Made by a program: the position numbers and the translations under genes. Under the pieces are notes generated by a model. That model had not been told where the DNA came from and did not search any database. It saw only the letters and a list, made by a program, of their open reading frames with translations. 64,000 nt of DNA from Dendrolimus kikuchii (taxonomy: Eukaryota > Arthropoda > Insecta > Lepidoptera > Lasiocampidae), in assembly GCA_019925095.2 (NCBI GenBank), contig CM034392.1:19014387-19078386 (forward strand), in the 5' to 3' direction. This document shows positions 49,901-61,900 of this stretch, piece by piece (within the stretch, counting starts at the first letter, position 1; every line of letters begins with the position of its first letter).

Positions 49901-52900
49901 ATATTTTTTTAATAGAAAAATGTGACAATCATGTCAATCCCAACCTAGTCCAAAGCGCTCATGGCCTTCGTATCGTCGCTGGCTATTAATACTTCAAGCC
50001 TTAGATGTTATGTTGAAAGTTCAATATGTATAATTTCTTTACTAATTATTTTTTTCATTTCAGTTGAAGCAATAAACTTAGCAAACCAACTCTGTCAGTA
50101 CGGTTACTTCTTTCCTGTCAACGATTTGAAAAACCTCGTGTTAAAGGATGATTCTTCGCTCTATAGATTTCAGGTGAGATAACTTTGAAAGTATCCATAC
50201 GTAATATTGAAAATATTATCATTATAAAAGTAAAACTACAAGCTAACCATAGACTATGTTATATACTATATAACTACGTGTTATATATCTTTGTCAGAAG
50301 GAAACGTGCCGAGAAGGCTGGATGCCAATGCTAATTCGCTGTGCGAGCCTTTTGAGCACAATTCCCTCTGGCAGTGATATGGTGTTCATAGTCTAGAATT
50401 AGCTTCTAGCTTTATTTTTATAACTAACGGCCCGTTCCGGCTTCGCACGGGTATCTACGAAGATTTTTTATTTTATAGCCTATGTCAGCCGGGGATAATG
50501 TAGCTTGCCAACAGTGAAAGAATTTTTCAAATCGGTTCAGTAGTTTCAGAGCCTATTCAATGCAAACAAACAAATCTTTCCTCTTTATAATATTAGTATA
50601 GATAACAACATTTATAAATTAAGTTTGAAAAATGTATAATATAAAGCTTTCGTTGTTATATAGTTATATCTTTATTAATGTTAAGGTGGTTTGGGTATGT
50701 AGAAAGATTGAATGAAAGTTAATGAAGTGAAAAGTGTTTGTCAGGATCGTAGCAGGCAATAGGAGTGACAATATATGATGTAGAGCTTTTGTATTCGTTA
50801 TACCAAGTGTTGTAGATTAAATACTTTTTTGTATATTGTAATACTGGCCACATTATTTTAATATTATTGCAATTTAAAGAAAATCGAGTTGGTTGCGATT
50901 CGAACATTGGAAAACAATGGCGTTTTATTTTATTTAGTCCCATTTTAATATACAGGCTGGCCAGAACAGAGACGTTCAAAATAAATATTTAGTTACTTTA
51001 CATAAAGGCGGTACCCGAATTGAGCCCACTGTGTATTTTTAACCAAAATTTTTAGTTTTCGAGTTGTTAATTTTATAATTATTTTTGGAAAATATCAATT
51101 CGCAATAGCTTTAAATATATTGTATTTTATTTTTTGGTATAATAATTTGGGAGTTTTTTTTAATGTAATTGAGTCCTTATGAATTGCACTTTTACAAGTA
51201 CATCAACATAAGTTACAAAAATTGTACGTGAAAGTGAAAAAAATATTTCGAGCGAATCAGACTCGAATATTCAATCTAAAATTAAAAATTGAAAAAGGCA
51301 ATTTAATCGACCTTCAAACGTTATGAGGTGAAAATTTTGCAATTAAAAATTTTGTTTAAAAAAATAAATTTGGGCTATTTTATCTTTCTTTAAGTTGATT
51401 TATGTTTAAAAAATACGATATTCAACGAAAATAGTTATAATCTTGGAAATAACTAGACATTTTTAATTTTTTTTATAAATAATATTGTTTTGAGCAGTCT
51501 TTTCGTGAAAATTATAACGCTTTGAGTTGCACGTATTACCTTTTTTCCATGAATACTATGACTGAAATAAAGAATATTGCGGTCTCTCTAATACACTCAC
51601 GATTATTGGGCCCCAGTATAGTGTCGTGACTTTACTTTTATGTTGTATTGTATTTGTATCTTTTTTTATTAAATAAATTAAAAGAAAGTTGACTGTGAAA
51701 TACATAAACTCTTTTACAACTGATTGTCTTTTCTGAAAACTACTGAACGTATACATATGAAACTCGGTACAGTACCGATGAATGACGTAGTTTCCATGGA
51801 ATAGACAGATTAACAAAACAGATGGCGCTGTAATCGCATTTTTCAATTCAATATATATAATAAATACCTACGTTGTCATAAAGAATATGGTATTCAATGT
51901 ATTACTTCAAATCAGGTTGGCTTCGACTCACCTCTAAGTTTTGCTGAGTAGTTACTTAGTTTATATGGACTTAGTTTCTTTGTTGTTATTATTATATGTA
52001 AAAGGCCGAATTAAGTTATTTTGTAAGTAAAATAAAGCTACTGCTTAAGGTTTGACAAGGGCGTAGCCGCGGGGAAAAATCTACTAAATAAATAAAACAC
52101 TAACGTTGTTGTTTAACAGAGTCCGTATTACTGGCCGTGGCAAGCACCCCGCGTGGCTGGCGGCGGTTCTAGCGCGCCCACCCTTGGTCCTGACAACGTC
52201 GAGTACGCCATCTACCTCGTGAAACGCACCCTCAGAAACAAGCAGCGGCACGCACTCGAAGAGTACGAGCAGGAGGCCCTCGCGAACCTCAGGAAGAACC
52301 TCTCCGCCAAATGGGACTTCATCACCATGCAGGCCGAAGAACAGGTCTGTTCACAAAATCTACAACGTCCCCACAACTCATCGTAGAATTTTGGATGCGT
52401 TGCCACATCATACAAATTTCAATAATATGTAGTTAAAAATTGATGCACCCAGTACTTTCGTCTGTTATTTCTTTACGCGTTTTAATAGAAACAAGAAGCA
52501 AAATAAGTCTAGTGCGATACATGTTTCAAACTAAGCTGATACGATGTTTGCGATGAAATTTTTACGTTAAGTCATCGTATCGCGTGGAGATGCGATGCAT
52601 ACCGCAGGGTTGTGGCTTCGTTCTATGTCTCCAGTTTACAGTATACTACTAGAAATAGGTAATCCGTTGCAAAAACTATTTGTAGGATAAGGTTTATTTA
52701 TTCCCATTTCGAAATAACATAATAAGTACATCTTTTTCAAATTGGAATCTTGAAAAAAATGGGTTTTTATCTTTTCACGGATTCACCATTTTACATAGAA
52801 AACAATAATATTTATTATATGCCTATGATTTACAATCTAAACAAATTTTTAAAAATTATACAGTCAAATTAACATTGGTATAAAGTTATATCAAAATAGT

Positions 52901-55900
52901 TATCTTCTCCAGTGGAATAATTTAGTTTGAATAAAACTGTTAATTTGAATTAATCTTTATTGAAATTAGAGATTTAAGTTTACCGCCGCTTTCAAATTAA
53001 TTTTATTTTCTGTTAAACGAGTAAAAGCGGCGGAACAAAACTCCCCATCAACATAATATTTTCTTTATTTTCTATTTTGTACTGTATAATTATTATAAAA
53101 CACTTCTTTAAACATTAATATCTTAAAGGAATATAAAAAAACATATTAATACACAGTATAAATATGACATTAAAAAAAACAAGTCAAGATTAGTAAAGTT
53201 CTATATTTAAAAATAATATATTATGGCCAGTACTAAATCCTATTGGCCACAATTAGAACTTCGTTGGAAATTCTGACAATGTATGCATAAATAACTAAAT
53301 AATTGCTTGGCCTCGCTGACTGATTGACTGACATATAAACGCACAGCCTAAACTTCTGGGGTTGGGAGCATAAAATTTTACATGCTGATTGCTTTTATAC
53401 TTTAGGGGTGCACTAAGAAAGGATTTTTGAAAATTCAACCCCTAAGGGTGTGAAAAGGGGGATGAAAGTTTGTATGAAAATCCGTCAGTTTCAATATAAG
53501 AATCACGATATTTTATGTACTTCTGGTTAGAAATAAATGTACACATGTATTGCTGTTTTTCGAAATTCAGCTCTTAAGTTTTAATTTTTTTGACTACTCA
53601 AACTGAAAAAAAAAAATCTACGAGAGCGAAGCCGCTGGCAACTGCTAGTTATGTATAAACTTTCATAGTCCTATTTTTTAATTAAAAGCTCCTACTTTTT
53701 TGTACATCAAAAATAATTTTGAAATGCAGGTCCGTCTTGCCAAGGAAAGGAAGAAGGGTGATAAAATAGTGAGCGACAGCCAGGAGCGCGCGTACTGGCG
53801 CGTGGCGAGGCCGCCGCCCGGCGTGCCCAGTGCGCTGGAGCCCTGCCCCGTGCCCGTGAGGGTCCGCCACCCCCGGCCCAAGAAGCGCACCATCCACCAA
53901 CTGCAAAGAGAGGTAAGTGCCCAACAAACTTACCTCTCACCTGTACATATTATAAACACCTTTAATTCGTAAAAGGAACTTTTTGCCCAAACTTTTACGG
54001 TCCAGCTACTATACATTCCTGTTATTCATAATACTTATACGAGGTTTATGGACTCTACACTACACTAAAATAGTATTTTTATTCATAACACTTTGTAACA
54101 AAGTTTTTCTGTATATGTATTATACTAGGGTTTCCCCCGAGGCTTCATCGCGGGTCAGATCCTTGTAAGTAACCCTTGATTATTTAACCAGCAAGCTTTC
54201 ATTCACACAGGTTACATTGAATTGATTTTTTATCAAAGCCCGCTTCGGTTACTCGTTTACAAAATATTGTTTTGTCCCGAAAAGGTCTCAGACGCATTCT
54301 AAGACAGTTTAGCTTTTCTCCGAATAGACTTCATACGCAATGGCTGAAAGTCCAACTAAAACGGCCACGCAGTGAATGTGATAAGGAAGTTTATGCTAGT
54401 GTTATGGGTAATATACAACGGACTACTCTGAAATACAGACAATCAATAACGAAGAAAATTCGATTTCCGAAATTTACTATACCAAGAATCGAACCCGGAG
54501 CCTCTACGTTACAGCGAGATAAGCCGTCAAAGGCTTAGGTCGCTCAACCACATAGGTCGTCATTATGGCTTTTTAATATCTTGACTTAATTGAGAGTATT
54601 AAATTACTCTGATTCCTATTAAAAATATGTATACATACTTAACTATATATGTTGGATGGTATTAACGGCACCTAGTTTAAAAATACGCAACGCTGATCCC
54701 CTTAACAATACTTTGGTTATAAAATTTGAATAATTCTGTTTTTGGAAATGATTCTACAATAGGATGTTTAACATAGTAACGTACATTTAGTTAGTGTATG
54801 TGTGTAGTATATGTATAGTTGCTGGACTTAAAACGAACTTATCAAAATTGTCAACTTTGACCGTAGCTCTCACTTCAATTCTATAAAGTCCGCCTGTACG
54901 CACTGATTTAATAAAATTATACTTTTTCATATTTGCCAAACTATATAAAATGCATTAACAACATGCAGGCGTTTATATTTGAATTTTTATTGTAAATAAA
55001 TGAATCACTTTTCCTCGGTATTAAATATTACTAAGTATGTATATTTAGTAGTTTCTCTACCCTCGTAGCTTATATTGCGTGTATGGTGGGTCGAGGTAAG
55101 GAGGACCCCTTATAAGGGTGTCAAACTGAAAACAAGAAAAGCGGTAAGAAGAACATAATAGGTCAGAAAACCACCAGAATGGCGCTAGTGTAGGCAAAGA
55201 GTATTAATGTAGGAACTTAACAGTTGTAGATGAGTGCATTATGTTAAGTAGAAATATTCGATTTTTAAAGATATTTGTTAGGGGAGTGAATAGTCAAACA
55301 ACTTAAATACTTGTTATCATCTTGCAAAACGTATCCTCATATATTTTGTAAGAGTGTACAAAATTACATCATAAGTTTGTACAAGTAAAGGGAGCCAAAT
55401 GGCGCATTAATTATTGTTTAAAAAGGTAATTAAAATTATTTCCATCACGATATTTAATTGTAAAACAACAAGATGGAAAATTAACGGCTGTTATTTTATA
55501 TGTAAATATTGTTAGAATTTATTGTAACATGTGTCCCTATTGTTGTTAATTTTTAATAATACTTTAAAGTAATTTTAGATTATTTACAGTTATAAAACTT
55601 TTTTAAACGATTGCACCAATCACAATGGGGAAAACGTATCTTTTGTACCTCATTAAGTTTTAGTGCTTTCTTTAAAATTTACCCTGTAGCTACACTAGCG
55701 CCCCCCTAATTTTATGCCTTTTGACGGAAATATTTTGATACTGTTTTCTTTAGCTCTACCCTCCATAATTGCGTACTTCACTTCCTTTAATTTCTACGTT
55801 CTAATACTTCTAGATTGAACATCTAAAAGCGAGCCTGGACCGTACGAGAGTGAAGACTTCCATTGCCCTTGAGGCCCTTTTGGCCTACTCGGAGACCTTC

Positions 55901-58900
55901 GCTCCCTACGATCCCTGGCTCACCCCGCCGCAGCCCTCCAACCCTTGGGTCAGCGACGACACCCTCTTTTGGCAAATTAACAGCCCTCTGTGAGTTCGAT
56001 ACCCACGAATCCAACACTAACTTAACATATCGTACGCTTAATCCAATACTGGCATTACCCAAAAAAGTGAACTTCACAGAAGAGCCAACTAACTTTTTGT
56101 AAACGTGAATATCAGTTTACATGTAGTATTACAATGCCTTCTAGTGGACATTTCTGTTACTTTTAAACCAGGAGCGGTATTACAAGTATTCGTATCTATA
56201 TTTTACGATAGACGGCATTAAAAGTTGATTTGGCAAAATTTTGTTTAGATTGGTTTAGATTAAGCGTGCGATACACCTTCTGTCTATGTAGTTATTTGTA
56301 AATATTTATTTACTTACTATAACTTTTCTTCACTTTAAATTTTCTTTATTAAATTCTCATTTATTATCTGAATGTTGCAAATTCACTTGAGTGTTTAGCC
56401 AATTAAGAACTCCAAACTGAGTTATAATTGTCATTATTTTTTACAGTGTGGAAGTACCGAGTGAGAAACGAGTACAGCGATGGGCACTGTCCATTGAAGA
56501 ATTGGTTTCGGACCCAACCGGATTGCAAGAGTTCACTAGTTTTCTTCGTAAGGAGTATTCACACGAAAATATCCGATTCTGGCTCGCAGTTATGGACTTA
56601 CGCAGAAGTAGCACGAAACAAATACCAAAGAAGTTAGGGGAGATTTATGAGTAAGTGCAATTCTGATTCATAATTCTCATGCGTACCAAGTCCGCGACAT
56701 CTATATGGGTGTCCGAGATCGATTCCAGAATTGTATGCTTGGTATTAATATTATTTTTTATTTCTATTTATTTTCTATTGCCTGAAGCAGGCAGACAGAC
56801 AGCCCACCTGATGGAAAGTGGTCACCATCACCTTGTGACGTTTGCAACACCAGGAGCGATGTTAACACGTTGACAGCCTTTAAGACAGAATAGAGGGGTG
56901 GGATAGTACAGGAGTAATATTTTGTGAGAGCGTAGTTTGACAGCAAGGGAGCGTCCAGTGAGCTGTAACCAACATAATGAATCCAGCATGGCTCTACCAC
57001 ATCGATAACCTGCTTTGCATGGGAATATACATATAATGTGTATGTGTTTGTCTACCTAGTTATTTATTTATATGAGCACAGCGTGTGGCGATAGGTGACG
57101 TTGAGCAGGTGAAGATTGTGCAATAAGTTTATAAAAGAGAATAATATCAGTGGGCTAATTCGGATCATCAGATTCTGAAAATGCAATTTTAGAATTTTTA
57201 TGTCTTTCTGCCTGTTAGAGTATCACATGAAAACTACAGAACAGGTTTAAATGAGACTCCACACAGAGCTAGCTTACATCCCGGGTCAGTGCTTAGAATA
57301 CTTTTCATCAATAATATCGTTTCCATGGAACAAACGATTAAAGCCCAAATATGGCGCTGCATTCACACGCGCGACGTAGCGATTTCCTTAAATCGTGGAA
57401 ACGCGAACAAAACTTCGCTGGTGGAACTAGTCCAATATATTGTCTCGTTTATCTCAGTGAGTTCCTGAAGCCGGGGGCGCCGTGCGAGATAAACATAGAC
57501 GGGGCGACGGCGGAGCGCGTGTCGGAGGGGCTGCGCAGCGGGTCCCGGTACGCGCTCGACCACGCCGCCGACCATGTTTACGGGCTGCTGCTGAAGAAGG
57601 ACTGCTACCCGCGGTTCATTCGCTCGGACCACTTCCAACGGTTGCTGGCCGAAGGCAGAAACGTGCACCAGAAGAAGGCGAAGTACGACCCCATTGGCAC
57701 ATTTTTATGTGACGTTTATTTATTGTTATCTAAGCGTCTCCGCTGGCTCGGTCACGTAAAATGGATGGAGGAGGATCGGGGAGTGGAGAAAGCATTCTTG
57801 GGACGACCAGTCGGTCGGCGACCGGTTGATCGTCCCAAGTATTGCCGGAAGGGCAGAGTGGAAGCTGACCTGACCGCACTACAAGCCCACAATTGGCAAG
57901 ATACTGCGCAGGACAAAGGAAAGTGGCATACTCTCGTTTCGGAGGCCAAGACTCACTTAGGGTCGCTGAACCAACGGAGTTGTTAGTTAGTTTATTTGTT
58001 GAGTATACCCTGTCCACCGATTTATTTTACTGTTGTACGCCATTCTAGTCGCACATTTTTAACAGTAAACTTCACTTGTCACAATTATTATACTTTCAGG
58101 ATGTTCCATTAGTAGCTTACAACGCCCAAAATGCTCCGTTAGCCGTTCCACAAGGCGACCGCGGTCGTTGTGGTCGTGGCGAAAACGACACTAATGACGT
58201 CATCATTTTCGATCACACAACGCTCACAAAGACCCATGTCAAGAGGTGGTTTGGATATGCCGTTCCACTTGGGTTTCCGATTGTAACGCCGGCAAGGAAG
58301 GGCAGCGGGAAAAATCGCGGTCGTGAACGTGATAGTTGTGAGTCCCTAATGGAACGTAGTCTTTATTGTTCCAAGTGACGTAGTAGCGTCGTTCTTTGAC
58401 TCATCTAATGCATAGACTATAAACTATCGTCATCATATCCAAATTTAATCGTAATTAGACATAGACATAGACAACACTTTATTGTTCACCAAAACAAATA
58501 TTACAAAAAAAAATGTACAACAAGACAATAGTTACTTGGTAAAACAAAAGGCGGCCTTATCGCTAAAAGCGATCTCTTCCAGGCAACCTGACTCAAAGGA
58601 AATTCTTAAATTATCTGTAATTATTATGCAACAAAGAAAAGGAAAAAAGAAAAATATGACATACATGGACAGCAGATTACAGTCTATTGTAAACTAGCAC
58701 ACACATTATTGCAGAAGTACATGGACAGCAGATTACAGTCTATTGTAAACTAGCACACACATTATTGCGTAAGACTTACATAATGATTCCTAAGTGAATT
58801 TTTAAATATGCAAAGGATTTAGCTTTGGATAGCTTAGCTTTAATTAATAGTTTTGGAATGAATATGTTTTAATTAAAAGCAGAAAACACTGCATTTATTT

Positions 58901-61900
58901 AGATTTAAAAGGCATACTCTTGCTTTTATTTCACTTTAAGTATAAACATATGGTTATTAGACAAAATGGTATTTTAGCTAATTACATGGGTGCAATAAAT
59001 TGATTAAGATTTATTGACAAAAAAACTCGTTTTTGATATAAAATGGAATTGGTAAAGGTATAACGCATCACGAATAATAAATACATAATCGATCTATAAT
59101 AAGTAAAATAAACCATTTGATAGGCAGGACGTTCCATTTGTAACTCATAACGCCCAAAACGTTCTGTTAGCCGTTCCACAAGGCGACCGCAGTCGTTGTG
59201 GTCGTGGCGAAAACGTCACCATTTTCGATCACAATGACCCATGGTAAGAGGTGGATCGAATAGGCGTTCCACTTGGGGTTACGATTGTAACGCCTGCAAG
59301 CAAGTGGGACACGGAAAATCGCGGTCCTGAACGTAGTCGTTGTGAATTCGTAATGGAACGTATCCAGGGTATAGCGTTTTACACGACTAGGCTACGTACC
59401 ATAAGAGATTCACAACGACTACGTCCACGACCGCGATTTACACCGTTCCACTTGCTTGCGGGTGTTACAATCATAAACTAATAGTGGAACCGATTATAGA
59501 GCGTTGACGTCATAAACGACGAAACACAAATGTCATTCGTTGATTTGAAAAGTGCCTTTTTCAATGTCAATTGATAGAGAAAATTAATGTACTGTGGTCA
59601 ACGCCCACTTCGACCCACCTGTCGTCGGTGTGAGCGCTGTGTGATGGAAAATGATGACGTCATAAGTGACATTTTCACCACGACCATAACGATCGTGGTT
59701 GGCATGTGGGATGGCAGACGGAGCATTTTACGCGTAGTGAGATACTAAAGGAACGCACTCTAAATTGAGTCTTGTTTTCAGATTTTTCAATTTCGGTGGC
59801 CAAGTGAAAAAGAAACCCGGCTCGACGAGCGGCGGCAGCGGCAGCGGAAGCTCGGGCGCGGGCGTGGCGCTGGCTCGCCGCCGGGGCTCGGACCGCTCGC
59901 TGTCGGGGTCCGCGCACGAGCTGGCCCTGTGCGCCGCGCAGCCGCCGCGGCCGCCGGACCCGCCCTCGCACAGCCACAGCCAGTCCAACCTAACCGACAT
60001 CCCTTTCAGGTATCAATAACACTACATGCCTGACATATTTTCCCCTTTATACTTATAACTAGGTAGTGCCCTTAGTATGTTACGGACATAAAAAAATTAA
60101 TTAAGTGTCTTATATAAATATCTATAAAAATTCAATACTTGATTTTATGTTTAAATTCACTACAATTACAAAGAAACTAAGTCAGTATAGTGTAGACAAT
60201 TGCACAAAATAACATACAGAAAAGTCGCAGCCAACCTGATTAAAAGATTTGATTCATCGCCTAATACGTAACGAATGACATGTGGGCAAGGTATTTCTTA
60301 TAGAATTGCAGCGATAGTTGTCTACTACTATCGCGACTGCAATCGCGATCGCCGTCTATTTTGCTAATTAGTCGATTTTAAGGAAACAACGTTATTTGTT
60401 GGGATAAAATGTATCCTGAGTGTTAAGTCGGGGTATAAGCCAGCATTATGTCAAGGTTTAATTAATATACGTTTAGTAGTTCTTTTTTTGTATTTTTTAG
60501 TATTTTTATCCGTGCAGGAACGGAGAAAGAATACAATTTCCTGCGGCCGGGCGGCCTGTCGTAAGAGGCGACAAAACAACCCACAGTCAGGTGGTAGGGC
60601 ATTTGCCCGACTGGATGATTACCACCCCTGGTCTAGAGTATGCCGCCATAACAACCTTGTGTTGTGTTCCGGCATTAGTGACCAGGTTCCAGTCTCCCTT
60701 AAGAGAGCAGCAGCGCATTTGTAGCACCTTTGGTATTGCAAATGTCCATAGGCGATGGTAACCGCTTTCCATCAAGTGGGCCGTCTGCCTGTCTGCTGAT
60801 CTACTGCAATAAAAAAATTAAAAAAAAGTTACCAAAATAGATGCGATTGCAGTGCCATCTTTTTCGCTATTTTCATCTATACCACGGAAATGACGTCATT
60901 TATCGGTATAAAAGTATCCTAAGGTAATAAGTTAGCACCGTTTCGAATTTCATTTAAATCCGTTCAGTTTTGTGTGATGCTGTAACAGACAGACAAATAT
61001 TCTAAAAATTGCATTTTCGGAATATTCTGGTCCGAAATATCCTCCGTGATATTTTTTTGCAATTTTAAACGCAATGTACAAAATCGAACCATTTTCAGAT
61101 TTATTATAGTATAGATAACTGATAGTTTTGTAAATAGAGCTTTTTTATCTTTACAGGGATCCTCTTGACGACGACACTGCCGATGTACTACCCTGGGAGT
61201 GTTCGTCCCGCGAGGCCATGTATGGCCCCGCTGGGCGCCGCCGCCAAGACTCGGCGGCGGATTCGGGCAGCTCGTCGTCTGACGTGAGTTCGGCGGTAGT
61301 GGTGGCAGAACGGACCCGCCGCCTGCCCCAGCAGAGCACCCTGGACGGCGGGCTACGGGGCGCGCCGCCCCCGCTGCGGCGGCTGTCGGCGGTGGAGCCG
61401 CGCCACCTGGCCCCGCTCGGCTCGCCACCGCACTCACCGCGACCGCCGCGCCCCCCGCCCGCACCGCATCCGCCGCCCGCTGCCCCGCCGCATCCCACGC
61501 CCACCATAAGCGTCAGCTCGGCGCCGGACGACGAGTCCGCCGACTCCCCCGCCGGCACCGGCTCTCCCGAGGAGCCCCGTTCGATGAACCACTCCGACGG
61601 GCCCTCGTCGGTGTTCGCCTCGGCCGACGCGACGCCCACTGAGGGCCCCCGAACCCTCTTCAAAGCGGTGGAAGAGCGAATCGCGCTCTCCGTCGACACA
61701 ATCGGGCCGCCATCCGAGGGGGGCTGCGATGATTCCGGAAGCGAAACGTCGAGATCGACTAGTAGAATAAGAAACGCGGCAGAATCGGTCAGAGCCGCAC
61801 CGTCGGAGGAGTCCTGTGATGATTCAATAGTCTCGTCCGCGGCCTCCAAGGAATCGGATCGGACGAGATCGTCTGAGGAGGATGCCGTCTCGGTGAAGAT

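Noticed and set aside
59675..60000. Minus-strand ORFs over the exon 10 region
   Set aside because: Shadows of the plus-strand Gly/Ser-rich exon; no protein similarity.
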